Source: Kaistella haifensis DSM 19056
Lineage (GTDB): Bacteria; Bacteroidota; Bacteroidia; Flavobacteriales; Weeksellaceae
Assembly (NCBI RefSeq): GCF_000735695.2
Contig: NZ_JASZ02000003.1
Location: 86,879-150,878, forward strand
Length of the DNA stretch: 64,000 bases
Direction of reading: 5' to 3'
In this document: positions 1-8,128 of the stretch, in pieces
How the letters are laid out: the number at the start of each line of letters is the position of its first letter
Position numbering within the stretch: the first letter of the stretch is position 1
Translations under genes and position numbers: made by a program
Notes under the pieces: generated by a model
The model's database searches: none
Seen by the model: the letters and a program-made list of their open reading frames with translations, nothing else
What the model was told of the DNA's origin: nothing

Positions 1-959
1 GAACCGAACAGGCGATCGAAAATTCAGTTTCAGTATTCAATATCGAATCTGATGAGGTAAAAGGTAGGATTATCGGTAGAGAAGGTAGAAATATCCGTGC
101 TTTGGAAGCTGCAACCGGCGTTGAAATTATCGTTGATGATACTCCGGAAGCGATTTTACTTTCATGTTTCGATCCTGTAAGAAGAGAAATCGCAAGACTT
201 TCGCTTCACCGTTTGGTAACCGACGGAAGAATTCACCCAGCGAGAATTGAAGAAGTGGTAGAGAAAACCAAAAAACACATCGAAGAAGAAATCATCGAAG
301 TGGGTAAAAGAACAGTGATCGATTTAGGTGTACACGGACTTCACCCGGAATTGGTAAAAATCGTAGGACGAATGAAATTCAGATCTTCTTATGGCCAAAA
401 CCTTTTGCAACACTCCAGAGAAGTAGCGAATATCGCTGCAACGATGGCTGCAGAACTGGGTTTAAACGTAAAAATGGCGAAAAGAGCAGGTTTGCTTCAC
501 GATATCGGGAAAGTTCCGGAACAAGAGTCCGAACTTCCACACGCGCTTTTGGGGATGCAATGGGCCGAAAAGTATGGTGAAAATCCTGAAGTAGTCAATG
601 CAATTGGAGCGCACCACGATGAAGTTGAAATGACTTCGTTGTTGTCGCCGATTATTCAGGTTGCCGATGCAATTTCTGGAGCTAGACCGGGCGCACGTCG
701 TCAGGTTTTGGAATCTTATATCCAACGATTGAAAGATCTGGAAGCAGCTGCTTTGAGTTTCGATGGTGTTTCCAGTGCTTATGCGATTCAGGCCGGGCGC
801 GAACTTCGCGTAATGGTTGAAAGCGGAAAAGTAAGCGACGATAAGTCCGCACAGCTTTCTTATGATATTTCAGAGAAAATTCAGAATGAACTTACGTATC
901 CAGGACAGGTGAGAGTTACGGTTATCCGCGAAACCAGATCCGTAAATATTGCTAGATAA
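1..959 (+). CDS. rny: Ribonuclease Y, C-terminal part (cut by window start)
   Basis: RNase Y is a membrane-anchored endoribonuclease that initiates mRNA decay. The reading frame is open from position 3, so the 5' end lies outside the window and about 318 C-terminal residues are visible of roughly 520 usual for the family. It starts inside the KH RNA-binding domain ([12 protein letters not shown]) and continues into the HD phosphohydrolase domain, with the metal-binding HD pair in LLHDIGK near position 500 and a second conserved GAHHDE. The N-terminal membrane anchor and coiled coil are missing only because of the window edge. A hairpin terminator follows the stop codon directly. Confidence 0.95.
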   Translation, partial: TEQAIENSVSVFNIESDEVKGRIIGREGRNIRALEAATGVEIIVDDTPEAILLSCFDPVRREIARLSLHRLVTDGRIHPARIEEVVEKTKKHIEEEIIEVGKRTVIDLGVHGLHPELVKIVGRMKFRSSYGQNLLQHSREVANIAATMAAELGLNVKMAKRAGLLHDIGKVPEQESELPHALLGMQWAEKYGENPEVVNAIGAHHDEVEMTSLLSPIIQVADAISGARPGARRQVLESYIQRLKDLEAAALSFDGVSSAYAIQAGRELRVMVESGKVSDDKSAQLSYDISEKIQNELTYPGQVRVTVIRETRSVNIAR

Positions 960-979
960 TTTCTAGTTATTGATAACAA

Positions 980-1010
980 AAAACCTTCCGGGAAATCGGA
1001 AGGTTTTTTT
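980..1010. terminator. Bidirectional intrinsic terminator after rny
   Basis: An 11-bp perfect stem (AAAACCTTCCG / CGGAAGGTTTT) with a 6-nt loop is followed by a T run on + and preceded by A residues. It lies between the convergent rny and thioesterase genes and can serve both. Confidence 0.85.
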
Positions 1011-1023
1011 ATGAAATGAATTT

Positions 1024-1488
1024 TTATAAGAACGGTTTCATCTCGTCCTCGATTTTTTTTCGCAAGTCCATGAGTTTTACGGCGTACTGTTCCATTTGTT
1101 TTTCGGCTTCGGTTTCCGGTTCGAATTTTGGGACTTGTAACGAATTACCTTCATCGTCAACCGCCACAAAAACAATGATGCAGTGCGTTTTCTTTTCAAA
1201 ATCTTTCCGCTTGATGTTTCGGGAGAATACATTGATGGCGATATGCATACTCGTACTTCCGGTGTAAATTACCTCGGCTTCCACTTTTACGATATGCCCG
1301 ATTTTTATTGGCGAATAAAACCTAATTCCACCCACATAAACGGTTACACAGTAACTGGAGCTCCACGAACTTGCACACGCGTAGCCCGCCTGATCAATCC
1401 ATTTCATAACACTTCCGCCGTGTACATTTCCACCATAATTTACATCGCTTGGTTCAGAAATAAACTGAAAGACCGTTTTAGTCACCAT
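1024..1488 (-). CDS. Acyl-CoA thioesterase, hotdog fold
   Basis: This is a 154-residue single-hotdog protein of the acyl-CoA hydrolase (BFIT/BACH, YciA-like) type, which releases free fatty acid and CoA in the cytoplasm. The family signature is visible near the N-terminus as NYGGNVHGGSVMKWIDQAG, followed by a conserved strand with YVGGIRFYSPIKIGH. A charged tail after residue 120 resembles the C-terminal helix of this group. It is convergent with rny. Substrate chain length cannot be judged from sequence. The upstream TAAATTTA resembles a -7 box with its last base changed. Confidence 0.85.
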   Translation of the reverse strand: MVTKTVFQFISEPSDVNYGGNVHGGSVMKWIDQAGYACASSWSSSYCVTVYVGGIRFYSPIKIGHIVKVEAEVIYTGSTSMHIAINVFSRNIKRKDFEKKTHCIIVFVAVDDEGNSLQVPKFEPETEAEKQMEQYAVKLMDLRKKIEDEMKPFL

Positions 1489-1547
1489 TATTTTCTTAAA
1501 TTTAAATAAAGATATTGATAAAATTTTTAATTTCCTTTTATTAACCC

Positions 1548-1555
1548 TATTTTTG
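1548..1555 (+). promoter_or_regulatory. -7 box TATTTTTG, leaderless geometry
   Basis: The box matches the Bacteroidota consensus TAnnTTTG. Only four bases (AAAA) separate it from the ATG at 1560, which puts the transcription start at or next to the start codon. No clear -33 TTG was seen. Confidence 0.6.
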
Positions 1556-1559
1556 AAAA

Positions 1560-1910
1560 ATGAAAAAAGTATTTTATTTAAAAACCTGTGATACCTGCCT
1601 GAAAATTCTTAAAAAATTTAATTTGAAAGACTGGGAACTTCGGGAAATAAAAATAAATCCTGTAACAGTTGAAGAGCTGGAAGAAATGTACAGACTTGCA
1701 GGTTCCTACGAGGCGCTTTTCAGTAAAAAATCAAACCAAATCAAGCTCCGGGAAATAGATCCGAAAACATTGCAGGAAAACGATTACAAGGAACTTATCC
1801 TGGATCATTATACTTTTCTTAAACGTCCGGTTTTTATGACAGATAAAGAAATCTTTATTGGTAACGAAAAGAAAACCCTGGAAGCTTTACGCGGATATTT
1901 TGCAGATTAA
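1560..1910 (+). CDS. ArsC/Spx-family thioredoxin-fold protein
   Basis: This 116-residue protein belongs to the arsenate-reductase-like (ArsC/Spx/MgsR) group. The N-terminal strand leads into a CDTC redox-type motif at residues 10-13. The mid-region (EELEEMYRLAGSYEALFSKKS) matches the helical insertion typical of the family, and FLKRPVFM supplies the conserved Arg-Pro. Members are either oxyanion reductases or redox or transcription adaptors, and sequence alone does not decide which. No other arsenic gene is nearby. It is followed after three bases by a small exported protein gene, so the two are probably cotranscribed. Confidence 0.75.
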   Translation: MKKVFYLKTCDTCLKILKKFNLKDWELREIKINPVTVEELEEMYRLAGSYEALFSKKSNQIKLREIDPKTLQENDYKELILDHYTFLKRPVFMTDKEIFIGNEKKTLEALRGYFAD

Positions 1911-1913
1911 ATC

Positions 1914-2255
1914 ATGAAATTCCTGTCGGTTTTTCTGTTGTTATTTGCCCTGACTATTTCAGCACAAACTGTTTATAAAACACCTTCCGGCTCGAAGTAC
2001 CATTTGTCATCCTGCCGGATGGTAAAAAATGTTTCATCATCATTAAGCATTGAGAAAGCACTTAAACAAGGACTCGAACCGTGTAAAATCTGTAAGCCTC
2101 CTTTCAGGCAGGGATTGGGAATTGTTTCAAAGCCTAAGAAAACAGCGGGACAGAATTCCGCAAACCGGTGTTTTGCCATTACCAAAGCCGGAACCCGCTG
2201 CACAAGAAATACGAGTATCGGAAATAATTTTTGCTTCCAGCATTTGCCGAAATAA
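1914..2255 (+). CDS. Small exported Cys/His-rich protein, DUF5763-like C-terminus
   Basis: This 113-residue protein has a signal peptide ending about residue 18 (LTISAQ). Two Cys/His clusters follow: H30, C34, C57 and C60 (with PCKIC), and C86, C96, C107 and H110 at the C-terminus. The second resembles the short C-x9-C-x10-C-x2-H modules annotated as DUF5763. Both have the spacing of zinc sites, which is an inference. The start at 1914 gives a normal signal peptide and lies three bases after the preceding stop. Function is unknown. Confidence 0.65.
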   Translation: MKFLSVFLLLFALTISAQTVYKTPSGSKYHLSSCRMVKNVSSSLSIEKALKQGLEPCKICKPPFRQGLGIVSKPKKTAGQNSANRCFAITKAGTRCTRNTSIGNNFCFQHLPK

Positions 2256-2330
2256 TTTCAGAAGTTTCAGCATCTTGTGAACTCGATTTATGACATAATT
2301 TCCGGAAGATCAGCTTTGTTAAGTAATTTT

Positions 2331-2359
2331 GTCCGCAAATTGTAGCGGGCATTTTTTTT
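2331..2359 (+). terminator. Intrinsic terminator
   Basis: A 6-bp stem (GTCCGC / GCGGGC, one G-T pair) with an 8-nt loop is followed by A and eight T. It ends the ArsC-like/exported-protein operon. Confidence 0.65.
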
Positions 2360-2411
2360 GAGGAAAATACAGTAATCAGTTACAAAATGTTTAACCTTTA
2401 AATTTAATGTC

Positions 2412-2840
2412 ATGTCAAATTTAATCAGAAGCAACAGTTTTTTCGATGATTTCCTTACGAAAGATTTATTTGAATTTAACAGACCGAAATTTACCCGATC
2501 TGAATTAACCTTGCCTTCAGTTAACGTGAAAGAACTCGATAATGGTTTTGAAATTCATGTAGCTGCGCCCGGGCTTAGAAAAGAAGATTTAAAGATTAAT
2601 CTCGAACGAAATGTTTTAACTATTTCGAGCGAAACTAAAACAGAAAATGAAGAAAAGGATGAGAAAGGGGCTTTTACCCGAAGAGAGTTTAATTACAGTT
2701 CATTCAGTCGTTCTTTCACCCTTCCCGAAGATGCCGAACCGGAAAAGATTGAAGCATCCTATGAAGACGGTATTCTGAAAATCACCGTTCCTAAAAAAGA
2801 AGTAGTGATGGAGAATGTGAAAACGATTGAAGTCAAATAA
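2412..2840 (+). CDS. Small heat shock protein, Hsp20/alpha-crystallin family
   Basis: This is a 142-residue ATP-independent holdase chaperone of the cytoplasm. The alpha-crystallin domain runs from about residue 37 to 130. It begins with PSVNVKELDNGFEIHVAAPG and ends with the family hallmark DGILKITVP. The short N-terminal arm contains FFDDFLTKDLFEF, as is usual in oligomerising members. It sits alone between two terminators, so it is monocistronic. No CIRCE or other heat-shock operator was seen upstream, so its regulation is not evident. Confidence 0.93.
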   Translation: MSNLIRSNSFFDDFLTKDLFEFNRPKFTRSELTLPSVNVKELDNGFEIHVAAPGLRKEDLKINLERNVLTISSETKTENEEKDEKGAFTRREFNYSSFSRSFTLPEDAEPEKIEASYEDGILKITVPKKEVVMENVKTIEVK

Positions 2841-2870
2841 TCCTTTTTTGGCAATAAAAAACAAAAATAA

Positions 2871-2903
2871 AAACCGTTTGAAATTTTCAAACGGTTTTTT
2901 TAT
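2871..2903. terminator. Bidirectional terminator between hsp20 and gcvT
   Basis: A near-perfect long hairpin (AAACCGTTTGAAA / TTTCAAACGGTTT) has a T run on + and an A run on the left side, so it can stop both convergent genes. Confidence 0.85.
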
Positions 2904-2920
2904 TTATTGAAAGATGTTTT

Positions 2921-4003
2921 TTATACAAATGGCAGTTTTACCACCTTTGCAGGAACATTTTTATTTCTGATCTGGATGAAAATTTCCGAACCTACTTTAA
3001 AGTGTGGTTTTGCCACGTAAGCAAGACCGATCCCGATATTTTTCATCGGGCTCATGGTTCCTGATGTTACTTTGCCAATTTCTTTACCTTCCGCATCCAC
3101 CACAAGATAATCGTGTCTTGGGATGGCTCTTTCCTGCATTTCGAAACCAACCAATTTTCTGGTAACACCATCTTCTTTTTGTTTTGCAAGAAACTCTTTG
3201 TCCACAAAATCCTTATCGAATTTGGTAATCCAACCCAAACCTGCTTCCAACGGAGAAGTAGTATCATCGATATCGTTTCCATAAAGACAGAATCCTTTTT
3301 CCAATCTCAAGGTATCTCTGGAAGCCAGTCCGCAAGGAATCAAACCGAATTCTTCGCCCGCTTCTGTCAGCGAATCCCAAATTTTTTCAGCACTTTCATT
3401 TTTAAAATAAACCTCAAAACCACCGCTTCCGGTATAACCTGTGTTGGAGATAATCACATCTGAAACTCCTGCAACAGTTCCCACAGTAAAGTGATAGTAA
3501 GGAATATCGGAAAGTTGTGTGTCGGTTAATTTTTGAAGGGTTTCGGTAGCTTTTGGACCTTGGATGGCGATCAAGGACATTTCGTCTGAAGCATTAGTAA
3601 GTTTCGCGCCGAATTTTTCGTTGTATTTGGAGATGTGATTCCAGTCTTTCTCGATGTTGGAAGCATTGACCACCACGAAATATTTTTCGTCTTCCATTTT
3701 GTAAATAATCAAATCATCTACTATTCCGCCGTTTCCGTTGGGCAAGCAAGAATATTGAGCTTTTCCATCTTCCAGAGCATCCACATTATTGGTGGTAACA
3801 TATTGCAATAAATCTTTTGCAGAAGGTCCTTCCACAAAAAACTGCCCCATGTGGGAAACATCAAAAATTCCTACTTTTTCGCGTACAGCGAAGTGTTCTT
3901 CCGTAACACCGGAATATTGTACAGGCATTTCGAAACCTGCAAAAGGTTTCATTTTTGCGCCCAAAGAAACATGTTTGTCAAACAGGGCAGTTTTTTTCTC
4001 CAT
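2921..4003 (-). CDS. gcvT: Aminomethyltransferase (glycine cleavage T protein)
   Basis: The T protein transfers the aminomethyl unit from the lipoylated H protein to tetrahydrofolate, releasing ammonia. The 360-residue length is normal. The N-terminal folate-binding domain starts with LFDKHVSLGAKMKPFAGFEMP and contains FDVSHMGQ. The pterin-site region has SNTGYTGSGGFEVYF and LRLEKGFCLYGNDID, and the C-terminal barrel follows with GKVTSGTMSPM. The gcvH and gcvP genes are not adjacent, which is common in this group. A -7 box lies four bases before the ATG. Confidence 0.96.
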   Translation of the reverse strand: MEKKTALFDKHVSLGAKMKPFAGFEMPVQYSGVTEEHFAVREKVGIFDVSHMGQFFVEGPSAKDLLQYVTTNNVDALEDGKAQYSCLPNGNGGIVDDLIIYKMEDEKYFVVVNASNIEKDWNHISKYNEKFGAKLTNASDEMSLIAIQGPKATETLQKLTDTQLSDIPYYHFTVGTVAGVSDVIISNTGYTGSGGFEVYFKNESAEKIWDSLTEAGEEFGLIPCGLASRDTLRLEKGFCLYGNDIDDTTSPLEAGLGWITKFDKDFVDKEFLAKQKEDGVTRKLVGFEMQERAIPRHDYLVVDAEGKEIGKVTSGTMSPMKNIGIGLAYVAKPHFKVGSEIFIQIRNKNVPAKVVKLPFV

Positions 4004-4007
4004 TCTT

Positions 4008-4015
4008 CAAATTTA
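4008..4015 (-). promoter_or_regulatory. -7 box TAAATTTG, leaderless geometry, gcvT
   Basis: Read on the minus strand, TAAATTTG is followed by four bases (AAGA) and the gcvT ATG. The start codon would be at or next to the 5' end of the mRNA. Confidence 0.6.
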
Positions 4016-4040
4016 TTTATTAGATTATATTTCGATTATT

Positions 4041-4550
4041 TTAAAGATGATCTTTGTATTCCTTTAAAATGATTTTAAACCATTCTGTGAATTTTTCAGG
4101 ATTTGCGTTCATTTCCTCATCGAGCTGTTGCATGGAAATATATCTTATTTCCGAAACTTCTTCTTCATTCAGCGCGAAATTTCCTTCGTAATTTCCTGTA
4201 AAAACGTGGTCTAGCTCATGTTCCCAAAGATTTTGGCCTACATCGGCTTTGTAAATAAAGCTGAATTTTTCCGTAAGATCAGTGGTAATACCCAATTCTT
4301 CATTCAATCGGCGTTGTGCGCCTTTGAGATAAGTTTCATCGATTTTTGGATGCGAACAAACGGCGTTGGTCCACTGATTTGGGGAATGATATTTTCCGGA
4401 AGCGCGCTTCTGAAGTAGCATTTCGCCTTTATCATTAAACAAAAAAACAGAAAATGCACGATGAAGAATTCCGTTTTCATGGGCATTCATTTTTTCCATC
4501 AGTCCTAAAATTTCATCATTTTCAGAAACTACAACTACTTGTTCTTCCAT
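4041..4550 (-). CDS. idi: Isopentenyl-diphosphate delta-isomerase, type 1
   Basis: Type 1 IDI is a Nudix-fold cytoplasmic enzyme that interconverts IPP and DMAPP for isoprenoid synthesis (quinones, carotenoids). The 169-residue length fits bacterial members. The active-site cysteine is in NAVCSHPKID, the Nudix-like helix is GAQRRLNEELGI, and a WEHELDHVF segment carries the conserved acidic and histidine metal ligands. gcvT follows with only 37 bases between, so the two may also be read together although gcvT has its own -7 box. Confidence 0.93.
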   Translation of the reverse strand: MEEQVVVVSENDEILGLMEKMNAHENGILHRAFSVFLFNDKGEMLLQKRASGKYHSPNQWTNAVCSHPKIDETYLKGAQRRLNEELGITTDLTEKFSFIYKADVGQNLWEHELDHVFTGNYEGNFALNEEEVSEIRYISMQQLDEEMNANPEKFTEWFKIILKEYKDHL

Positions 4551-4556
4551 ATCTCA

Positions 4557-4564
4557 CAAATTTA
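4557..4564 (-). promoter_or_regulatory. -7 box TAAATTTG for idi
   Basis: An exact TAnnTTTG on the minus strand lies six bases before the idi ATG. The 5' leader would be absent or one to two bases long. Confidence 0.5.
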
Positions 4565-4668
4565 AGTTTTAAAACTTAGTTGGTAAAATTTTTAATAAAA
4601 ATTTATGCTTTCTGTTTTTTTATTTAAAAACTCAAAAAATTTAACTGCTGTAAACCAATCAAAATTTG

Positions 4669-4676
4669 TAATTTTG
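4669..4676 (+). promoter_or_regulatory. -7 box TAATTTTG
   Basis: An exact -7 consensus lies 20 bases upstream of the ATG at 4697, leaving a leader of about 16 bases. Confidence 0.45.
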
Positions 4677-4696
4677 CCTCTTAAAATTTTTGTGAT

Positions 4697-5098
4697 ATGG
4701 AACTGGATTATAAAGATCATTTGAGCCCAATACTGAAAGGTGGTGTAAAGAATTACCTCATTGATATCGACGGAACGATTACCGACGATGTGCCCAATGA
4801 AGAGCCCGAAAGAATGATCGATTGCGAGCCGTACCCCGATGCGCTGGAAACCATCAACAGATGGTATGATCAGGGACATATCATTTGTTTTTTCACTTCG
4901 CGTACCGAGAATTTAAAGCAAATTACCATCGACTGGCTCGATAAACACGGGTTTAAATATCACAGCGTTTTGTGCGGAAAACCGAGAGGTGGGAACTATC
5001 ATTGGATTGATAACCACCTCGTGAAAGCGACCAGATACAAAGGAAAATTTACCGATATGGTGGAGAGACAAGTAACAATTGAAGTATTTAAAGATTAA
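4697..5098 (+). CDS. Small HAD-superfamily hydrolase
   Basis: This 133-residue cap-less HAD-fold protein is probably a phosphatase. Motif I is IDIDGTITDD, with the nucleophile Asp and the general acid two residues later. Motif II is FFTSRT, and the later region has GKPRGGNYHWIDNH, where a conserved Lys and Asp complete the site. Similar flavobacterial proteins are often labelled phosphoheptose isomerase-like, but no sugar isomerase domain is visible. The stop codon is three bases from the next start, so it is coupled to the dehydrogenase gene. A role in serine biosynthesis (phosphoserine phosphatase) is only a guess from that neighbour. Confidence 0.7.
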   Translation: MELDYKDHLSPILKGGVKNYLIDIDGTITDDVPNEEPERMIDCEPYPDALETINRWYDQGHIICFFTSRTENLKQITIDWLDKHGFKYHSVLCGKPRGGNYHWIDNHLVKATRYKGKFTDMVERQVTIEVFKD

Positions 5099-5101
5099 TA
5101 A

Positions 5102-6061
5102 ATGAAGATATTAGCTAATGATGGTTTAGACCAATCCGGGATTGATGCGCTTACAGAGAAAGGTTTCGAAGTAATTACCAACAAAGTTCCTCAGGATTTG
5201 TTAATCAATTATATTAATGAAAATCAAATTCGCACGATCCTTGTAAGAAGTGCAACACAAGTAAGAAAAGAACTCATCGACGCTTGTCCAAGCATCGAAA
5301 TCATCGGAAGAGGTGGAGTAGGAATGGATAATATCGATGTCGATTATGCGCGTTCGAAAAACATTCACGTAATTAATACACCGTCAGCTTCTTCGGAATC
5401 GGTGGCGGAACTCGTTTTCGCGCATTTGTTTTCCGGAGCTCGCTTTTTGCAAGATTCCAATAGAAAAATGCCGGTTGTAGGAGATTCTGAATTTGCTAAA
5501 CTGAAAAAATCTTACGAAAAAGGAATCGAACTTCGAGGGAAAACCATCGGAATTGTAGGGATGGGAAGGATAGGGCAAGAAGTTGCTAGAATCGCATTGG
5601 GATTAGGGATGCGGGTAATTGCAGCCGACAGCAATGTAGGCAGAGCAAGCATTAAAGTGAAATTTTACAATAACCAATTTATCAACGTAGATATCGAAAC
5701 TGAGCCAATTGAAGGTGTTTTGAAACATGCTGATTTCATCACTTTGCACGTTCCAGCACAGAAAAACGGTTATATGATCGGTAAAAAAGAATTTGATTTG
5801 ATGAAAAACGGCGTAGCAATCGTAAACTGTTCCCGAGGCGGAGTTATAGACGAAGAAGCGCTGATTGCCGCATTGAATTCCGGAAAAGTGGCCTTCGCAG
5901 GATTAGATGTTTTCATCAACGAGCCAACTCCTTCAAAAAATATTTTGAATCATCCAAAAATATCTCTTACCCCGCATACCGGAGCTTCAACTTTGGAAGC
6001 GCAAGACCGAATCGGACTTTCTTTGGCTCATCAAATTTGCAGCATTTTGCAAATTCAATAA
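5102..6061 (+). CDS. serA: D-3-phosphoglycerate dehydrogenase-like 2-hydroxyacid dehydrogenase
   Basis: This NAD-dependent dehydrogenase is predicted to oxidise 3-phosphoglycerate to 3-phosphohydroxypyruvate, the first step of serine synthesis. Its 319 residues match the short SerA form without the C-terminal ACT domain. The dinucleotide fold is GIVGMGRIGQEVAR, the substrate Arg lies in NCSRGGVIDEEAL, and the catalytic His is in PHTGAST, with the partner Glu in VFINEPTP. Loss of the ACT domain suggests no feedback inhibition by serine. It follows the HAD gene after three bases. Another 2-hydroxyacid substrate cannot be excluded. Confidence 0.8.
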   Translation: MKILANDGLDQSGIDALTEKGFEVITNKVPQDLLINYINENQIRTILVRSATQVRKELIDACPSIEIIGRGGVGMDNIDVDYARSKNIHVINTPSASSESVAELVFAHLFSGARFLQDSNRKMPVVGDSEFAKLKKSYEKGIELRGKTIGIVGMGRIGQEVARIALGLGMRVIAADSNVGRASIKVKFYNNQFINVDIETEPIEGVLKHADFITLHVPAQKNGYMIGKKEFDLMKNGVAIVNCSRGGVIDEEALIAALNSGKVAFAGLDVFINEPTPSKNILNHPKISLTPHTGASTLEAQDRIGLSLAHQICSILQIQ

Positions 6062-6083
6062 TTTTTGAAAGAACATATCTGAA

Positions 6084-6110
6084 CAAAAAAATCCCGGAAT
6101 ATCCGGGATT
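6084..6110 (-). terminator. Intrinsic terminator, stronger for mscL
   Basis: The hairpin is AATCCCGG / CCGGGATT with a 5-nt loop. The A run on its left is a T run for minus-strand transcripts, so it mainly ends mscL, while it can also stop serA weakly. Confidence 0.75.
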
Positions 6111-6133
6111 CTATATGATGATGGAATAATAAT

Positions 6134-6505
6134 TTATTTATTCTTCAGTAAATCTCTAATTTCTGCCAAAAGAACCTCTTCGTTTGAAGGTCCTGCAGGT
6201 GCAACTTCAGCCGGCTTAGAGACTTTATTAGCCGCCTTTATCAACCAGAAAAGTACCATCGCAATACATAGGAAACTAATCACCGCCGACAGGAAATTTC
6301 CGTATTTCACGCCGTTCCAGCTCAGTTGTGCGATGTTTTCTGCGCCTACTGCTTTCAGCGTAGGATTTAGGAGTAATGGTGTAATTACATCTTCAACCAA
6401 AGAGGAAACAATTTTACCAAATGCAGCTCCAATGATCACACCGACTGCCAAATCTACCACATTTCCTTTGAAAGCAAATGCTTTAAATTCTTGTACAAAT
6501 CCCAT
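6134..6505 (-). CDS. mscL: Large-conductance mechanosensitive channel
   Basis: MscL is a homopentameric inner-membrane channel that opens under high tension to release solutes on hypo-osmotic shock. The 123 residues fit the family. The N-terminal amphipathic helix (MGFVQEFKAFAFKGN) leads into TM1 with VVDLAVGVIIGAAFGKIV, the glycine-rich pore-lining helix. TM2 is AVISFLCIAMVLFWLI, and a charged C-terminal helix (EEVLLAEIRDLLK) follows. It is monocistronic, and no -7 box was found in the expected position. Confidence 0.95.
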   Translation of the reverse strand: MGFVQEFKAFAFKGNVVDLAVGVIIGAAFGKIVSSLVEDVITPLLLNPTLKAVGAENIAQLSWNGVKYGNFLSAVISFLCIAMVLFWLIKAANKVSKPAEVAPAGPSNEEVLLAEIRDLLKNK

Positions 6506-6894
6506 AGTTTTTTATTTTAATATGTTTAAGTTCAGCTAAATTAATAAATAATTTTAAAATTTGTTGATAAATCTTATCATTTATTGATTTTAAAGGTAGA
6601 AATAATGCTGAGTTCTCAATTTTCATTAAATTTATTAACTATCTAAGCTCTTTAAAAATGTAAATATTTTCCGCTCAGCGAACCTCATTTTTTTACGGAG
6701 CAATATTCGTCGAATCCATCAAAGGTTTTTGGGATTTGGCTTCATTGAAAGCTTGAGATTTTTCCGTAGAAAAACGTTCAGAAGCGGTGATTCAGCGTTC
6801 AGTTTTGATTGATGAATTGGGAAATGTTTTTAAAATTTTATCATAAAAAAACCTTTCAAAAAATTTGAAAGGCTTTGCTAGTTTTATTTAGAAA
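6506..6894. other. Intergenic region with a decayed reading frame
   Basis: No intact gene is seen. Between 6664 and 6844 on + the frame is open for about 60 codons apart from one internal TGA, and part of it reads like protein (RSVLIDELGNVFKIL). It may be a remnant of a lost gene, but the family is not recognised. The right end holds the lgt terminator. Confidence 0.35.
6845..6872 (-). terminator. Intrinsic terminator of lgt
   Basis: A stem CCTTTCAAA / TTTGAAAGG with a 3-nt loop has an A run at its left, which is the T run in the minus-strand transcript after lgt. Confidence 0.75.
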
Positions 6895-7764
6895 TTATTC
6901 CGGTTGACCGTTTTCTTCTTCGGTAATTTTGTTGTTTTTAGAATACCACATGCTTAAAAAACCTGCAATCATAAAAGGGATTGAAAGAACTTGGCCGGTA
7001 TTTAAACCTGCAAATTGAATAAATTCGTCGCCTTGTGGTTCTTTTAAAAATTCTACAAAAAATCTTATTGCCCAAAGAATGATGAAAAACACTCCAAATA
7101 ACCAACCTTGTTGATATTTTTTGTTGGTGTAGCGGTATAGAATCCACAATAAGATAAAGAGTAGGAAGTAACCTATTGCTTCGAAAAGCTGGGTAGGATA
7201 GCGCGGAACGATGGCGCCGTACTCGGAACTTTGCTGAGGGAAAAGTATAGCGAATGCAGATCCTTCGGGAGCGGGTTTTCCTATGATTTCTGAATTGAAA
7301 AAATTTCCGATTCTTACAAAGGCACCTCCTAAAGCAACTACAATTCCGATTCGGTCATATACCCAAAAAGGATTTTTCTTAATGATTTTAAAGGAATAAT
7401 ATAGCGTGGTGAAAATTAAAGCAATAGTAGCACCGTGACTCGCTAAACCAGAAAAACCAGTGAATTTGAACTCTGGCTTGGTTTGAATCGGAAGAAAAAC
7501 CGACCAGAAATCTTGTTTGAAAAGTTCGGGTTGGTAGAAAATAACATGTCCTAATCTTGCCCCAAGAATAGTTCCCACCAAAGTCCAGGTGAAAAGCGGT
7601 TCTAGATATTTTTGGTTGACATTGTCGATTTTGAAGATTTTCGCCATAATCGCATAGCCAAGTCCGAATGCTAGAACAAACATTAAACTGTAATAGTGCA
7701 GCGTTATTGGACCTAAATTGATACCGGTTGACGGATCCCAAGTGGTATATAAAAATGAAACCAT
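6895..7764 (-). CDS. lgt: Prolipoprotein diacylglyceryl transferase
   Basis: Lgt is an inner-membrane enzyme that adds diacylglycerol from phosphatidylglycerol to the lipobox cysteine of prolipoproteins. This is the first step in maturation of lipoproteins such as the SusD and GldJ proteins encoded in this window. The 289 residues contain seven predicted membrane segments. The Lgt signature is seen as GGAFVRIGNFFNSEIIGKP with the conserved Arg, and RYPTQLFEAIGY supplies the later conserved motif. The yidD gene lies 19 bases upstream on the same strand, so both envelope genes are probably one transcript. Confidence 0.95.
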   Translation of the reverse strand: MVSFLYTTWDPSTGINLGPITLHYYSLMFVLAFGLGYAIMAKIFKIDNVNQKYLEPLFTWTLVGTILGARLGHVIFYQPELFKQDFWSVFLPIQTKPEFKFTGFSGLASHGATIALIFTTLYYSFKIIKKNPFWVYDRIGIVVALGGAFVRIGNFFNSEIIGKPAPEGSAFAILFPQQSSEYGAIVPRYPTQLFEAIGYFLLFILLWILYRYTNKKYQQGWLFGVFFIILWAIRFFVEFLKEPQGDEFIQFAGLNTGQVLSIPFMIAGFLSMWYSKNNKITEEENGQPE

Positions 7765-7783
7765 ATTTTTTTATTTATTTTTT

Positions 7784-8029
7784 TTAATGTTGATGTTCGC
7801 TTTTCGGAGGTACCGGATCATAGCCTTCTCCGCCCCAAGGATGGCATCTCGAAATCCTTTTTGCTCCCAACCAAAAACCTTTGAAAAGCCCATGAACACG
7901 AAGCGCTTCCACCATGTAATGAGAGCAAGTTGGTTCATATCGACAGTTTTTCGGAAGAATCGGCGAGATAAACCACTGATAAAACTTTATCAGTACAACC
8001 AAAGGAAATGTGATGATTTTGTTGAACAT
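7784..8029 (-). CDS. yidD: Membrane protein insertion efficiency factor YidD
   Basis: This 81-residue membrane-associated protein of the YidD/DUF37 family helps YidC-dependent membrane insertion. The family signature is complete: [20 protein letters not shown], then SHYMVEAL and [14 protein letters not shown]. The three conserved cysteines are present. It is the first gene of a probable yidD-lgt unit and is not linked here to rnpA or yidC as in many bacteria. Confidence 0.95.
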   Translation of the reverse strand: MFNKIITFPLVVLIKFYQWFISPILPKNCRYEPTCSHYMVEALRVHGLFKGFWLGAKRISRCHPWGGEGYDPVPPKSEHQH

Positions 8030-8036
8030 TGCGTTG

Positions 8037-8044
8037 CAAAAATA
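8037..8044 (-). promoter_or_regulatory. -7 box TATTTTTG for yidD-lgt
   Basis: An exact TAnnTTTG on the minus strand lies seven bases before the yidD ATG. Confidence 0.5.
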
Positions 8045-8055
8045 ACGAAATAGTT

Positions 8056-8063
8056 TAATTTTG
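8056..8063 (+). promoter_or_regulatory. -7 box TAATTTTG, probably for rarA
   Basis: The exact -7 consensus on + points toward rarA. Transcription would begin near 8068, just before an ATG at 8074 that opens a 26-codon frame overlapping the rarA start. Confidence 0.4.
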
Positions 8064-8128
8064 TTGAAAGTTTATGGCTAAACTTATCTGGCCGGCCATT
8101 TGCAATCAAATAATTTCAATTTTCTATC

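Noticed and set aside
1..959. rny as a truncated pseudogene
   Set aside because: The frame is open to the window edge and begins inside a well-formed KH domain, so the missing part is due to the window limit.
2324..2331. TAATTTTG as the promoter of the small heat shock gene
   Set aside because: The predicted transcript would run straight into a terminator hairpin at 2331-2359, and no -33 element is present.
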